The notes under the pieces are model-generated. The model had not been told where the DNA came from and did no database searches. It worked only from the letters and a program-made list of their open reading frames with translations. The position numbers and the translations under genes were made by a program. DNA of 64,000 nt from Citreicoccus inhibens. Its GTDB lineage: Bacteria; Myxococcota; Myxococcia; Myxococcales; Myxococcaceae. Where the stretch lies: assembly GCF_019039035.1 (NCBI RefSeq), contig NZ_JAHNZT010000004.1, positions 310,001-374,000 on the forward strand, in the 5' to 3' direction. How positions within the stretch are numbered: position 1 is the first letter of the stretch; every line of letters starts with the position of its first letter. This document shows positions 28,180 through 38,067 of the stretch, one piece after another.

Positions 28180-29182
28180 CGCCCCGCACCACCCGGTGCT
28201 CACCGCGCAGGAGCGCCAACCAGCGCTCCCCCGCCTCCAGGGCGGGACCGTCCGCGGGAACCAGGGCCACCGCCACGTGCGTGGCCGGCGACACCTCATC
28301 CAGCGAGGTGGGGTCCAGGTCCAGCGTGCCGCCCCCCTTCAGCGCCACGCGCACCCACGCGTGCGGGCGCGCCGGCCCGCCATCCACCACCAGCAGGCCG
28401 TGCACCACCCCCACCCGCTGCCCGGCCCGCTCCGCCAGCTTCGCGAAGCGCAGCGCGTGCGCCAGGCACCCGCCCGCTTCGGCGTCCGCGCCCACGCGCC
28501 AGTCCGCCGCGGACGGAGCCTTGCTCGGAAACGCCGCGTGGACCCGCGCAGCCAGGGTCCGCGCCGGCGCCACGGCCCAGGCCGTCATGTCTGGCAGCCG
28601 CTCGGGCACCTCCAGCGCGGGCTCCAAGCGCAGCGGCCCCATCCCCCGCCCCTCCACGGGCAGCCCCGCGGCGAACAGCTCGGGCGGCGCGCGCAGCCGC
28701 GCTCCTGGCGCAGCCCGCGTGAAGCGCGAGTCCCCCACCTCCAGTGACGCCAGCTCCCCGTCCTCGCCGTAGCGCGCGCGGAACGCCGCGCCCAGCAGCG
28801 TGCCCTCCACCTGCGCCCCGTGCACCGCCGTCACGCAGTGAGGCCCCTCCTGGCCCGACAGCTCCTCGCGCCCCGTCACGCAGCCCACCGCCGGCGGCGC
28901 GCGCCACAACCACAGCGCCTGCGGCACCGCGTGGGTCCCCTCCACGTGCCCCGCGGCATCCACCCGCAGGGTCACCTCGCGCACGCGCTCGCCCACCTGT
29001 CCCTCGCGCGTGTGCAGGTGGTGGCTCTCGTACGTGAAACGCCCCGCCGCCCAATGCAGGTTCACCGTGCCCACCGGCACCCCGCGCCACGCGAAGACGT
29101 AACGCGCCGAACGCTCCGGTGGCTCCGTGTTTACAGGCTTATCTGGGAGAGCGAGGAGCAGAGCGACCAAGAGGGCGGGCAC
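28163..29182 (-). CDS. Secreted transglutaminase-like protein
   Basis: 339 residues from GTG 29182, the first start that gives a signal peptide ([13 protein letters not shown]). The N-terminal half has a beta-sandwich feel: [17 protein letters not shown], and later [12 protein letters not shown]. The C-terminal half has the transglutaminase-like order Cys-His-Asp: [18 protein letters not shown], then HAWVRV, then LDLDPT. That is the papain-like fold used by bacterial peptidases and cross-linkers. The open frame continues much further upstream, but that part is antisense to the chemoreceptor and is rejected. It is divergent from the chemoreceptor gene, with only 63 nt between starts. Confidence 0.8.
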   Translation of the reverse strand: MPALLVALLLALPDKPVNTEPPERSARYVFAWRGVPVGTVNLHWAAGRFTYESHHLHTREGQVGERVREVTLRVDAAGHVEGTHAVPQALWLWRAPPAVGCVTGREELSGQEGPHCVTAVHGAQVEGTLLGAAFRARYGEDGELASLEVGDSRFTRAAPGARLRAPPELFAAGLPVEGRGMGPLRLEPALEVPERLPDMTAWAVAPARTLAARVHAAFPSKAPSAADWRVGADAEAGGCLAHALRFAKLAERAGQRVGVVHGLLVVDGGPARPHAWVRVALKGGGTLDLDPTSLDEVSPATHVAVALVPADGPALEAGERWLALLRGEHRVVRGATRRE

Positions 29183-29245
29183 GGGCTCGGAGTGTGTGTC
29201 GATTTGAGGACCGGAGCCAGAAGGCGGGATAGCGTGGAGGGGCCC

Positions 29246-32200
29246 ATGGGAGCCAAACGGTACCTCTTCGCGTTCGGGGTCGCGGCGGGCCTCCCTTCCG
29301 CCCTCGTGCTGGGTCTGCTCCTGCGGGCCGTCACGGGAGAGCCGCACGACGTGGAAGGGTGGGCCGTGCTGCTCCTCGGCGTGCCCGCGCTCTGGTTGGT
29401 GGGCGGATACCTCGCGTGGTTCCGCTGGGCGGCGCTGCGGCGCCATGCCCGGCGCGCGGTGATGGGCCGGCTGGCGGAGGGTGACCTCGCCACGCCCATC
29501 CGGCAGGAGTTCGAGGGGCAGGAGGACGTGCGCCGGTTGGTGCTGTCGCTGCGGCGCGCGCTGGCGCAGGTGCAGCACGTGACGGCGAACCTGCATCGCA
29601 CCTGCAACGGCGTGGGCGAACAGGCCACGCTGCTGCTCGAAGCGGCGCGACGGCAAGGCGGCGCCGTGGAGCGCACGCTCACGGCGGTGGGCAGCAGCGG
29701 CGACAGCCTCCAGACCGCCGTCAAGCGCGTGCAGCACCTGGAGGCCTTCGCCCATGAGACCACGGGCGCGCTGCTGGAGATGACCGAGCGGCTGCACCAG
29801 GTGGTGGCGGGCATGGCCACCGTCAACGACTTCGGCCAGAGCACCAGCTCGCTCATGGAGGCGATGAGCGAGCGGCTGGCGCACATCGCCGCGTCCGGCG
29901 ACGAGCTGGGCCGCTTCGCCAGCGAGGCCGAGGACTTCGTGGCCATGGTGGAGGGCGGCATCGACGCCGTGCGCCGCCGCGCCAACGAGACCAACCAGTT
30001 GGCCCACGCGGTGACGGCCACCGCCGAGCACGGGGAGCTGCTCGTGGGCGACAGCGTCCAGGGCATGTACCGGGTGGAGGAGACGGTGCGCAAGGCGGCC
30101 GAGCTGATGGGCACGCTCGGCGCGCGCTCGACCGCCATCGGCCGCATCGTGGACGTCATCCAGGAGATCGCCGACCAGACGAACCTCCTGGCCCTCAACG
30201 CCGCCATCATCGCCGCGCAGGCGGGCGAGCACGGCCGCCCCTTTGGCGTGGTGGCCAACGAGATTCGCAGCCTCGCCGAGCGCACCACGCGCTCCACGCG
30301 CGAGATTGGCGCCATGGTGACGGGCATCCGCGACGCGGTGCAGACCGCCGTGACGCTGGTGCAGGAGGGCCGTGAGCAGGCCACCGCGGGCGTGCAGTTG
30401 GGAGACCGGGCCGCCGAGGCGCTGGCCGAGATTCGCACCATCACCCAGCGCACCTTCGCCGCCGTGGAGGCCACGGTGGCCGAGACGCAGCGACTGGAGG
30501 CGCAGGGCTCCACCGTGGTGGAGGCGAGCCGCCGCGTGGCGACGCGCGTGGAGGACGTCACGCGCATGGCCATCGAGCAGTCCGGCCACGCCCGCGAGTT
30601 GGTGCGCCAGACGCAGGAGATGGCGCGCGTGGGCCAGGGCGCCGCGCAGAAGGCCGAGGCGCAGGCCCACACCGGCCGCGAGCTGTCCGAAGCGGTCATG
30701 CGGCTGAGCGCGGCCATCGACGAGCTGCGCATGGCGCACGCGGTCCTCACCCGAGGCGACGCCGCCATCCGTGAGGAAGTCGCCCAGGTGCGCGAGGACG
30801 CGCGCCGGGTCATCCGCATCGGCGACGGGTTGGACCGCACGGTGGAGCAGCTGGGCCACGAGGCGCGCAGCCTGGAGGCCGAGGTGTTCCGCTTCCAGCT
30901 CCCCAGCCCGCGCGTGGGCGGCAGGCTGCGCGTGGCGCTGCATCAGACGGCCTCGCTGCGCAACCGGCAGGCGGTGGATCCGCTGTTCACGGTGGAGAGC
31001 CAGATGGCGGAGCTGACCGCCTGCGTGTTCTCCGGCCTCCTGCGCCTGGAGGACGGCCTGCTCGTGCCGGACCTCGCCGAGCGCTGGGACGCGGACCCCT
31101 CCGCGCGCCGCTACCGCTTCTATCTGCGCCGCGGCGTCACCTTCCATGACGGCACGCTGCTCACCGCCCAGGACGTGAAGCGACACCTGGAGCGGTTGAT
31201 GGACCCCGCGGTGCGCTCGCCGGACCGCAGCCTCCTGGAAGACGTGGAGGGCGCGCTCGAATACGGCCAGGGGCTGGCGCGCGAGGTGACGGGCATCGAG
31301 GTGCTGGACGAGGGCACGCTGGAGATCCGCCTGCGCGAGCCCAAGGCCTTCTTCCTCCAGCTCATGGCGCTGACCGCCACCAGCGTGGCCCGCGTGGACA
31401 CCACGGGGCGGCTGGTGGGCACGGGCCCCTTCCGCCTCATCGCGCTCGAACCCGACCGCGTGGTGCTGGAGCGCAACCCCACGTACTGGCGCGGCGGCTC
31501 GCCCATGCTGGACCGGCTGGAGTTCCAGTTGGTGGACTCGCGGCAGGCGGGCATCACGCGGCTGCTCACGGGCGACGTGGACCTGGTGTCCTTCCTGCCC
31601 ACCGAGCACACCGAGGAGCCTCGGTTGGAGCCGTTCCAGGTCGTGGCCAGCACCACGCCCTCCACCGCGTTCGTGGGCCTCAACCTGCGCGAGCCGCCCT
31701 ATGACGACGTGCGCGTGCGCCGCGCGCTCCGGGCGGGCATGGACATCCCCGGCATGGTCGGGCAGTTCCATCCGGGCGCGCGCGTGGCCCGCACGCTCAC
31801 CCCGCCGGAGCTGCTCGACACCGGCGAGCCAGGCCCGGCCCCAGGCCCGGACGTGACGCTCGCGGAGCAGCTGTTGCGCGAAGCGGGCGTGCGCCGCCTC
31901 CAACTCACCCTGCACCATCCCGCCGGCCGCGACAGCTCCGCCGAGGACGCCGTGCTGTTCCGCCCGCTGGTGCAAGCGGGCCTGCTGGAGCTGCGGCACC
32001 TGGAGATGCCGTCGCTCGAGTACACGGCGCGGCTGCGCGAGGGGAAGATTCCGGCCTTCCGCACGCTGTGGTTGGCGGACTTCGCGGACCCCGACTCGTT
32101 CCTCCACTTCCTGCTCAACTCGGGCGCGCAGACCGTCTACCCCGTGGGCTACCGCAACCCGGAGCTGGACCGCATCACCTCCGAGGCGCGCATCTCCATC

Positions 32201-32392
32201 GACCCGGAGCTGCGCGACCAGCTCTACCGCCGCGCGGAGCGCATCTTCCACGAGGACTGCCCGCTCATCCCGCTGTTCCACGACCGCATCCACGCGGCCG
32301 CCTCGCCCGCCATCCAGGGGCTGCGCCTGCACCAGACCCCGCCCCAGGTCCGCTTCGAGGACCTGTGGGTGGACCCCAACGCGGGCTTCTGA
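29246..32392 (+). CDS. Chemoreceptor fused to a C-terminal family-5 solute-binding domain
   Basis: 1048 residues. GGAGGGG precedes the ATG. Two transmembrane helices (about 6-27 and 38-58) leave only a loop of about 10 residues outside, so there is no periplasmic sensor. A HAMP-like segment and the MCP signalling domain follow, with the tip around residues 310-335 ([15 protein letters not shown]). Coiled coil extends to about 545. From about 555 to the end is a complete SBP_bac_5 domain (oligopeptide/dipeptide/nickel-binding type): [43 protein letters not shown] and [11 protein letters not shown]. Predicted topology puts this normally periplasmic domain in the cytoplasm. Two key tip residues are altered (Ile322, Gln325). 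It probably senses a cytoplasmic peptide-like ligand (inference). Confidence 0.93.
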   Translation: MGAKRYLFAFGVAAGLPSALVLGLLLRAVTGEPHDVEGWAVLLLGVPALWLVGGYLAWFRWAALRRHARRAVMGRLAEGDLATPIRQEFEGQEDVRRLVLSLRRALAQVQHVTANLHRTCNGVGEQATLLLEAARRQGGAVERTLTAVGSSGDSLQTAVKRVQHLEAFAHETTGALLEMTERLHQVVAGMATVNDFGQSTSSLMEAMSERLAHIAASGDELGRFASEAEDFVAMVEGGIDAVRRRANETNQLAHAVTATAEHGELLVGDSVQGMYRVEETVRKAAELMGTLGARSTAIGRIVDVIQEIADQTNLLALNAAIIAAQAGEHGRPFGVVANEIRSLAERTTRSTREIGAMVTGIRDAVQTAVTLVQEGREQATAGVQLGDRAAEALAEIRTITQRTFAAVEATVAETQRLEAQGSTVVEASRRVATRVEDVTRMAIEQSGHARELVRQTQEMARVGQGAAQKAEAQAHTGRELSEAVMRLSAAIDELRMAHAVLTRGDAAIREEVAQVREDARRVIRIGDGLDRTVEQLGHEARSLEAEVFRFQLPSPRVGGRLRVALHQTASLRNRQAVDPLFTVESQMAELTACVFSGLLRLEDGLLVPDLAERWDADPSARRYRFYLRRGVTFHDGTLLTAQDVKRHLERLMDPAVRSPDRSLLEDVEGALEYGQGLAREVTGIEVLDEGTLEIRLREPKAFFLQLMALTATSVARVDTTGRLVGTGPFRLIALEPDRVVLERNPTYWRGGSPMLDRLEFQLVDSRQAGITRLLTGDVDLVSFLPTEHTEEPRLEPFQVVASTTPSTAFVGLNLREPPYDDVRVRRALRAGMDIPGMVGQFHPGARVARTLTPPELLDTGEPGPAPGPDVTLAEQLLREAGVRRLQLTLHHPAGRDSSAEDAVLFRPLVQAGLLELRHLEMPSLEYTARLREGKIPAFRTLWLADFADPDSFLHFLLNSGAQTVYPVGYRNPELDRITSEARISIDPELRDQLYRRAERIFHEDCPLIPLFHDRIHAAASPAIQGLRLHQTPPQVRFEDLWVDPNAGF

Positions 32393-32401
32393 AGCGATGC
32401 G

Positions 32402-34546
32402 CTACGGGCCCGCGCGACGGGCACCGGCTGCGCCGCCGTGGCGCTGCGGCCAACCGCGCGTCTCCGCGACGGCGCCGCGGTCGAGCGCATACGACTCCAG
32501 GCGCCAGACGCCATCGCGCTCCAGCACCACGCTCAGCGCGCCGCCCGCGAACACCGCGCCCGCCACGTGCGGCAGGCCCGGCAGCGGGCACATCGACACG
32601 CGCTTGCCCGCGGTGAACATCTCCAGCCACGTCCGGCGGCCGCCCCGCACCTCCGAGTCCGCGAGCACGCCCACCCCACCGCCCTCCAGGAGCGCCACCT
32701 CCAGGAGCGAGCCGGGCTCGGTGTCGAAGGGGCGCACGTCCACGTCCCACAAGCGGCGCCCATCGTCCGAGCCGAACGCGCGCAGGACCACGCGCACCTC
32801 CTCGGGAGGACAGGCCACGCCGGGCGGACGCCCACACGCCAGCGCGAAGGCGTAGCCCGTGGCCGCGGGAGACATCAGCGCGGGCTCGCTCCACGGCGAC
32901 AGCTGCTGGCTCGGCTCCGTCCAGTCCGCCCGTCCTCTCACCCCGCCATCCGTGTCGGTGAAGGCGCTCGCGCCCAGCCACAACCGCCCCGCCACCACCG
33001 ACAACGACAGGCCCGCGTCGGGCACGCCGTCGCCCAACGTGACGAGCCGCAGCGCCGCGACTCCCGCGTCCGAGTCCTCCGACTCGGCCAGCACGAGCCG
33101 GCCGTCCGGCGTGAAGAGATACGCGCGACCGGTGGCGTCCACCGCGAGCCGCCCCGAGCCGAGCCCGGGCTCCATCGGCCCCGCGCGCAGCACCGTGCCG
33201 CCATCCGCGTTGAGCCATACCAGTCGCGCGACTCGCGACGCGGTGGACAGGCCGCCGTCCTCCTCGGGAGCGGTCCACGTCACGTACGCGACGATGTTCC
33301 CCTCGGGCGTGAGCGCCACCTGTCCCGCGCCCGTCTCGGCGCGCCAGCCCTCCAGCCCCGCGTCCTCCGGCGACAGCGCGCTCAGCGCCGCGGCCCACTG
33401 CCGCACCCCACCCGCCGAGAGCGCATAGGACTCCAGCGCCTCCGGCGCGCGCACCAGCACGCCCCCATCCGAGCTGGCCACGAGCGTGCGCGGGCCACCG
33501 TCGGGATATGGGGCCTCGAAGCGCAGGAGGCCCTGCGACGTGTACGAGACGAGGCGGCAGCCCGCGTCCGCGTCGCACAGGGAGGCCAGCAACGCGGTGC
33601 CTTGGGAGAGCAACACCGGGCCGCCGTCCTCCGCCACGGGGACGCCGCCCAGCACCTGACTGAACGTGGGCGTCAGGTCACCCGCGTCGGGACGGGCGCA
33701 CTCGCCGCTGGCGCAGTGTCCCTCGCCCTGACACGCGGTGGCCGGCGCGCAGAGAAAGCCCTCCGGTGTCGGCACGCTCTTGCACGTGCCCGAGAAGCAC
33801 ACGTTGGCGTGCTTGCAGTCCACCGAGCCGCACGGCTGGAAGTCCTCGGCGTCCGCCTCGACGCAGCCCCGGTTGCGGTTGCACACGCCCACCTTGCAGG
33901 GGTTGCTCGACGCGGGGCACACCACGTCCGTGTTCACACACCCCCGCGTGGGCGAGCACGAATCCACCGTGCAGGGGTTGTCGTCGTCGCACGAGCGCGG
34001 CGTGCCCGCGCAGACGCCCGCCTGACAGCGTCCATGCTCCTGACAGCGGCTGGACGGATTGCACGACGCGCCGTCATCCTGCGGCGTCTCGATGCAGGTG
34101 CCCGTCGCCAGGTCGAAGCGGGACTCGCGGCACTCGGCCGACGGCAGACACGTCAACGGATGCACGCCCGTGCCCTTCAAGGGCACGGCCACCGACGAGG
34201 AGCCCGAGGTGAGCACCAACGTGCCCGCCTCGGCGCTGCCGCCCGCGGTGAACACCACGTCCACCGCCGCCTCGCCGGCCCCCGGCACCGTCACGCTCGC
34301 GGTCACCACGGAGAAGGGAGCCCCCTCCACCGAGGCCGTCACGGACGCGCTGGCGCGCCCGGTGGCCACCAGCGTCACGGCGCGGCGCGCCTGGGTGCCC
34401 TCCAGCACGCGACCGAAGTCCACCTCGCCCTCGTCGCGCACGCGGAAGCCGCCCCGCGAGCCGCTCACGCCACCATCACCGCAGTGACAGCCGCCAACGA
34501 GCACGAGCGCCACGAGGAGCAGCCACCAGGAGCGGGCACGGACCAT
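32402..34546 (-). CDS. Large Cys-rich lipoprotein with Ig-like and beta-propeller-like regions
   Basis: 714 residues from ATG 34546, chosen so that the signal peptide starts the protein; it ends LVGGC, a good lipobox. Residues about 40-135 form an Ig-like choice-of-anchor/HYDIN-type domain (VDFGRVLEGTQARRAVTLVATG). A Cys-rich segment of about 120 residues follows, with over 20 Cys in C-x(4-6)-C patterns (CDDDNPCTVDSC, CNRNRGC), an EGF/metallothionein-like knot array. The remainder has repeated W/D-rich strands (LLRFEAPYPDGG, ARLVWLNADGG) suggesting a PQQ-type beta-propeller. It should be an extracytoplasmic anchored protein of unknown role. Its stop is 9 nt from the convergent chemoreceptor's stop. 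Confidence 0.82.
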   Translation of the reverse strand: MVRARSWWLLLVALVLVGGCHCGDGGVSGSRGGFRVRDEGEVDFGRVLEGTQARRAVTLVATGRASASVTASVEGAPFSVVTASVTVPGAGEAAVDVVFTAGGSAEAGTLVLTSGSSSVAVPLKGTGVHPLTCLPSAECRESRFDLATGTCIETPQDDGASCNPSSRCQEHGRCQAGVCAGTPRSCDDDNPCTVDSCSPTRGCVNTDVVCPASSNPCKVGVCNRNRGCVEADAEDFQPCGSVDCKHANVCFSGTCKSVPTPEGFLCAPATACQGEGHCASGECARPDAGDLTPTFSQVLGGVPVAEDGGPVLLSQGTALLASLCDADAGCRLVSYTSQGLLRFEAPYPDGGPRTLVASSDGGVLVRAPEALESYALSAGGVRQWAAALSALSPEDAGLEGWRAETGAGQVALTPEGNIVAYVTWTAPEEDGGLSTASRVARLVWLNADGGTVLRAGPMEPGLGSGRLAVDATGRAYLFTPDGRLVLAESEDSDAGVAALRLVTLGDGVPDAGLSLSVVAGRLWLGASAFTDTDGGVRGRADWTEPSQQLSPWSEPALMSPAATGYAFALACGRPPGVACPPEEVRVVLRAFGSDDGRRLWDVDVRPFDTEPGSLLEVALLEGGGVGVLADSEVRGGRRTWLEMFTAGKRVSMCPLPGLPHVAGAVFAGGALSVVLERDGVWRLESYALDRGAVAETRGWPQRHGGAAGARRAGP

Positions 34547-34639
34547 GGCCGGACTCAAGCGCGCAACCTGGGGACGCGCAATCATCGCCCACCCGGGCGT
34601 CCGCGAGCCGACGCGCCCCTGCGCCCTCCGGACGTCCCC

Positions 34640-35263
34640 TCACTGCCCCGTGGGCGCCGTGCGGCGCCGAGCCAGCGCGCGCACCGCCAAGGCCACCACC
34701 GCCACGACCACCAACCCCACGACCGCGTACTGGTAGCGGCTCACGAGGTACGTCAGCCGCTCCAGGTTGCCGCCCACCGCCATGCCCAACCCGAGCACCA
34801 GCGCCGTGTGCGCCATGGCGGACACCGCCCCCAGCATCAACGCGTTGAAGCGAGGCATCTGCGCGGCGCCCGCCGCGATGAAGATGACGCCGCGGATGCC
34901 GGGCAGGAAGCGGTTGATGACGAGCAGCCACGGCCCCGTGGTCCGCATCCGCGCCTGCACCTGCACCAGTCGGGCATGGGTGAGGCCGAAGAAGCTCCAC
35001 TCGGGATGGGCGTCGAAGCGGCGGGCCAACCACCGGCCCACGGCGTAGTCGATGGCCGCGCCCACCACGCTGCCCACCGTCACCACCAGGAACACCAGGG
35101 GCCACGGCTGCGCGCCGCGCACCGCGTACACCCCGCCCAGCAAGGTGATGGTGTCTCCCGGGAAGGGCGGCACCACGTACTCGAGCATCGCCGCCACTCC
35201 GAGCACGAGCAGCCCGAACGGCCCCAGCGACCCGATGAGCTTGTCGATGAATGCCACCACCAT
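34640..35263 (-). CDS. DedA/VTT-family membrane protein
   Basis: 207 residues from ATG 35263 (GGAGGTG upstream). Two signatures identify the DedA (SNARE-associated/VTT) family: the re-entrant motif PFPGDTITLLGG near residue 33, and INRFLPGIRGVIFIAAG near 115. Four to five hydrophobic helices are visible. DedA proteins act as undecaprenyl-phosphate or phospholipid flippases and affect membrane potential and envelope integrity. It lies between rlmN (121 nt upstream) and the Cys-rich lipoprotein (93 nt downstream), same strand. Confidence 0.9.
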   Translation of the reverse strand: MVVAFIDKLIGSLGPFGLLVLGVAAMLEYVVPPFPGDTITLLGGVYAVRGAQPWPLVFLVVTVGSVVGAAIDYAVGRWLARRFDAHPEWSFFGLTHARLVQVQARMRTTGPWLLVINRFLPGIRGVIFIAAGAAQMPRFNALMLGAVSAMAHTALVLGLGMAVGGNLERLTYLVSRYQYAVVGLVVVAVVALAVRALARRRTAPTGQ

Positions 35264-35384
35264 GCGCGCGCCCCACCTCCGCTCGGACCAGACATAGGTC
35301 GTCGCGGCCCACTGCAAAAGGCGCTCGCGTACTCCGGGCACCGTCCACTACTGGACCGCGCACGCCCCAGGGAGGGGCGCCGCG

Positions 35385-36440
35385 TCACTCACCCGGCGGC
35401 GCGAGCACCGTGCCGCCATACTGGCTGGCCGCCAGCGTGCCGCAGGCCGCGCCAATCTCCTTGCCGCCCGAGTACCGCCGCGCGATGGGCGCCTTGAGAA
35501 TCTGGAGGTGGTCGCGAAACGCGCTCAACTCCTCGGCCGTGGGCGGCAGGTACTTCCCCGTGGGGTCCGTCACGTCGATGAGGTCCACCTTGATGGGGAT
35601 GCCCTCGAAGGCCACCTTCAGCGCCTCGGCGTCCTCGCGCCCCAGGTTGAAGCCCTGGATGGCCACGTAGGCAATCATCGCCCGCTCGCGCCGCGCCTCG
35701 CTGTACTCGCGGATGGCCTCGATGAGCTCCGGCAGCGGGTGCGTCTTCTCGATGGGCAGCACCTGCGCGCGCTTCTCCGCGATGGCGCTCGTCACCGAGA
35801 AGGCCAGCCGGTACGGGTGCCCCTCGCGCGTGTAGCGCCGGATGGCCGGCACATGCCCCGCGGTGGAGAAGGTGATGGACTGCCCGGAGATGGAGAAGCC
35901 CGCCGGGTTGGACAGGATCTGCGCCGCCCGGAGCGTCTCCTTGTAGTTGAGCAGCGGCTCGCCCATCCCCATGAACACCACGCCGCGCACGGGCCGGTCC
36001 GCCTCGGCGCGCACCTGCATCACCTGGTCCAGGATCTCCCAGGTCTGGAGGTTGCGCTTGAAGCCCAGCTTCCCCGTCATGCAGAAGTCGCACGCCAGCG
36101 CACAGCCCACCTGGCTGGAGACGCAGACGACGTACTTCTCATCGAAGATGGGGATGCGCACCGCTTCAATCTGCCCGCCCAGCGGCGACTCGAAGAGGTA
36201 CTTCACGAAGCCGTCGTCCGCCTTGCGCCGCTCCACCACCCGGAGGCTCGGCATTTCGGCGTGGGCGCGCAGGTGGTCCGCGACGCGGCGCGGCACCTGG
36301 GGCGCCCGGCAGATGGCCTCCACCGACGGCAGGCCATGCGCGAACACCGCCGCGAACACCTTGCGGACGGCCACCGGAGAGGGGGCGAGTGGAGCCAGGG
36401 CCTCGTGCAGCTCCGGCAGGGACAATTGCTTCAGGTTCAA
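35385..36440 (-). CDS. rlmN: 23S rRNA/tRNA adenine-C2 methyltransferase RlmN
   Basis: 351 residues. Radical SAM enzyme that methylates A2503 of 23S rRNA and A37 of some tRNAs. The SAM-cluster motif CALACDFC lies at about residue 110. The catalytic Cys pair is present: the Cys of CVSSQVG on the N-terminal side and GAACGTLA near the end. VVFMGMGEPLLN is diagnostic. No ATG or GTG fits; the TTG at 36440 gives the family N-terminus MNLKQLSLPEL and overlaps the stop of the upstream anti-sigma gene (TTGA), implying translational coupling. Confidence 0.93.
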   Translation of the reverse strand: MNLKQLSLPELHEALAPLAPSPVAVRKVFAAVFAHGLPSVEAICRAPQVPRRVADHLRAHAEMPSLRVVERRKADDGFVKYLFESPLGGQIEAVRIPIFDEKYVVCVSSQVGCALACDFCMTGKLGFKRNLQTWEILDQVMQVRAEADRPVRGVVFMGMGEPLLNYKETLRAAQILSNPAGFSISGQSITFSTAGHVPAIRRYTREGHPYRLAFSVTSAIAEKRAQVLPIEKTHPLPELIEAIREYSEARRERAMIAYVAIQGFNLGREDAEALKVAFEGIPIKVDLIDVTDPTGKYLPPTAEELSAFRDHLQILKAPIARRYSGGKEIGAACGTLAASQYGGTVLAPPGE

Positions 36441-36676
36441 GACGCGGGCTTGATCTTCGACCGCAGGAACTCGGTCAGCTTGGCCGAGACTTCCTGGGGA
36501 ATTCGCTGAGCCAACGCGCGTTTGCACATCCCGGACGTGGCCCGGTAGGTGCTCAGGAACTCCTCGCACGGCCTGCAGCCCGCGAAGTGCTCCTTCAAAT
36601 GGCGCGCTTCCTCCGGCGTCATCTCGCCGTCGAGGTACTCCAGCAGGAGGTTGATGGAATCTTTACACGTATACAT
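36437..36676 (-). CDS. Soluble ZAS-type anti-sigma factor (zinc-finger)
   Basis: 79 residues with no transmembrane helix. The anti-sigma zinc-finger motif H-x3-C-x2-C is present as HFAGCRPC, preceded by the helix SINLLLEYLDGEMTPEEARHL typical of zf-HC2 domains. It is expected to bind and inhibit the ECF sigma factor encoded 81 nt upstream on the same strand. Such soluble zinc anti-sigmas often sense redox through the Cys pair (family knowledge). GAGG precedes the ATG. Its stop overlaps the rlmN start. Confidence 0.88.
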   Translation of the reverse strand: MYTCKDSINLLLEYLDGEMTPEEARHLKEHFAGCRPCEEFLSTYRATSGMCKRALAQRIPQEVSAKLTEFLRSKIKPAS

Positions 36677-36757
36677 CCGAACCTCGGCTGGCTGCGGCGC
36701 GCATCATCCTCTTTCTACGAAGATGCCGAGCCCCCCGGCGGGTTTCAAATCCCGCGA

Positions 36758-37360
36758 TCATCCCGGCTGGTAGAACTGCTCGATGGCCTCGCGAAGCGCA
36801 AGCCGGGCCCGGTGCAGACGACTCTTGATAGCAGGGATGGAATCCCCCGTTGCCTCTGAAATCTGTTCGTAACTGAGGCCGTCCACGTCTTTCAAGAGGA
36901 AGACCTCCCTGTAGCCCTCGGGCAGCCGGTCGGTCGCCTGCTGGATGGCCACGCCCAGCTCAGCGTCCAGGGCCTTTTCCTCGGCGTTCTGGCCCCAGTC
37001 GGAGAGGGGGTAGTCCGCCAGGGTGCCCCGCTCGGTGAACTCGGGGCCCTGCAGCTCGGACTCGGCGGCCTGGGCCACCCGCCGGTGGCGCAGGCGCATG
37101 AGCGCGTGGTTGGCGGCGATGCGATGCACCCAGGACCCGAAGGCGGCCTCGCCTCGGAAGTCCTTCAGGTGTTGATAGGCGGACAGGAAGGTGTCCTGGG
37201 TGATTTCGGCGGCGTCCGCCTCGGAGCGGGTCATCCGCAGCGCCAGGCCGTACACCTTGTCCTGGTGGGCCTCCACCAGCGCCTCGAAGGCGGCGATCTC
37301 GCCGTCCTGCGCCCGCGCCAGCAGCCGGCGGTCGTCTCCTGTGTCGACCTGGTCGGACAT
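36758..37360 (-). CDS. ECF-type RNA polymerase sigma factor
   Basis: 200 residues from ATG 37360. Region 2 is at about 20-90 (FEALVEAHQDKVYGLALRM, then ITQDTFLSAYQHL). Region 4 is at about 140-195 (LPEGYREVFLLKDVDGLSYEQI, then IKSRLHRARLALREAI), the RpoE-like helix-turn-helix that reads the -35 element. It is co-directional with its likely anti-sigma. An alternative ATG at 37411 adds 17 residues and overlaps the stop of the DNA glycosylase gene (ATGA), suggesting coupling to it. Neither start has a clear ribosome site. The shorter one fits family N-termini better. Confidence 0.9.
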   Translation of the reverse strand: MSDQVDTGDDRRLLARAQDGEIAAFEALVEAHQDKVYGLALRMTRSEADAAEITQDTFLSAYQHLKDFRGEAAFGSWVHRIAANHALMRLRHRRVAQAAESELQGPEFTERGTLADYPLSDWGQNAEEKALDAELGVAIQQATDRLPEGYREVFLLKDVDGLSYEQISEATGDSIPAIKSRLHRARLALREAIEQFYQPG

Positions 37361-37407
37361 GGGAGGGCGCACCCAACCAGTCGCCGCGTCCCGCGTCAAG
37401 GCCGGCT

Positions 37408-37980
37408 TCATGCCCGCTTGCCCGGAGCCCGGCTGACATGTCGGCTGTCGCGAACCCAGAGCCGGAAGGGCTCGGCGGCCCACGCCCCCGCGTAGTCCAC
37501 CCCGATGCGCGGCCCCCGCGCCACCTGGGACTCGGGCACCGGCGCGCCGGTCAGCAGGTGCAGCGCCGGCGAGTACAGCGGCGCGCGGTTGTGCGCCATC
37601 GTCAGCCCCAGCGCCTTGCACAGCCGCCCCGGGCCATCCGTGCGCGCGGCCGGAGGCAGCCCCTGCACCGGCTCCACCGCGCGCACCAGCACCGCGGCCC
37701 CGTGGCCGGGCGCGTCCGTGGTGACGTTGAAGCAGTGATGCATGCCGTAGATGAGGTAGACGTACGCGCGGCCCGCCGGACCGAACATCACCTCGGTGCG
37801 TGGGGTCAGGCCCTTGGATGAGTGGCTCGCCAGGTCGTGCGGCCCCACGTAGGCCTCCGTCTCCACGATTCGCCCCACCCGCCGCCAGCCGCCCTCCTCC
37901 ACGACGAGGAGCGTGCCCAGCAGCTCGCGCGCGACCACCAGCGCGGGGCGGGCATAGAAGGCTTCGGGCAGCGGGTCCAT
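37408..37980 (-). CDS. 3-methyladenine DNA glycosylase (AAG/MPG family)
   Basis: 190 residues from ATG 37980 (AAGGTG upstream). It removes alkylated and deaminated purines from DNA. The fold markers are clear: ARELLGTLLVV, the catalytic Glu at about residue 40 in IVETEAYVG, AYVYLIYGMHHCFN, and the LVRAVEP and GPGRLCKALG helices. It is the first gene of the run that continues with the sigma factor, anti-sigma and rlmN, hinting at a stress link. Confidence 0.93.
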   Translation of the reverse strand: MDPLPEAFYARPALVVARELLGTLLVVEEGGWRRVGRIVETEAYVGPHDLASHSSKGLTPRTEVMFGPAGRAYVYLIYGMHHCFNVTTDAPGHGAAVLVRAVEPVQGLPPAARTDGPGRLCKALGLTMAHNRAPLYSPALHLLTGAPVPESQVARGPRIGVDYAGAWAAEPFRLWVRDSRHVSRAPGKRA

Positions 37981-38067
37981 GGACACCTTCTGTCTCCCGC
38001 CCACCAGGGAACGTCAACCGCGGGGTGGCAGTTCACACCGGCTCGGGGCTGGGGCAGATTGCGCGGC

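Noticed and set aside
29183-32332. Upstream extension of the transglutaminase-like frame (total 1389 codons)
   Set aside because: Everything beyond 29182 is antisense to the chemoreceptor fusion and has low-complexity Arg/His/Leu composition.
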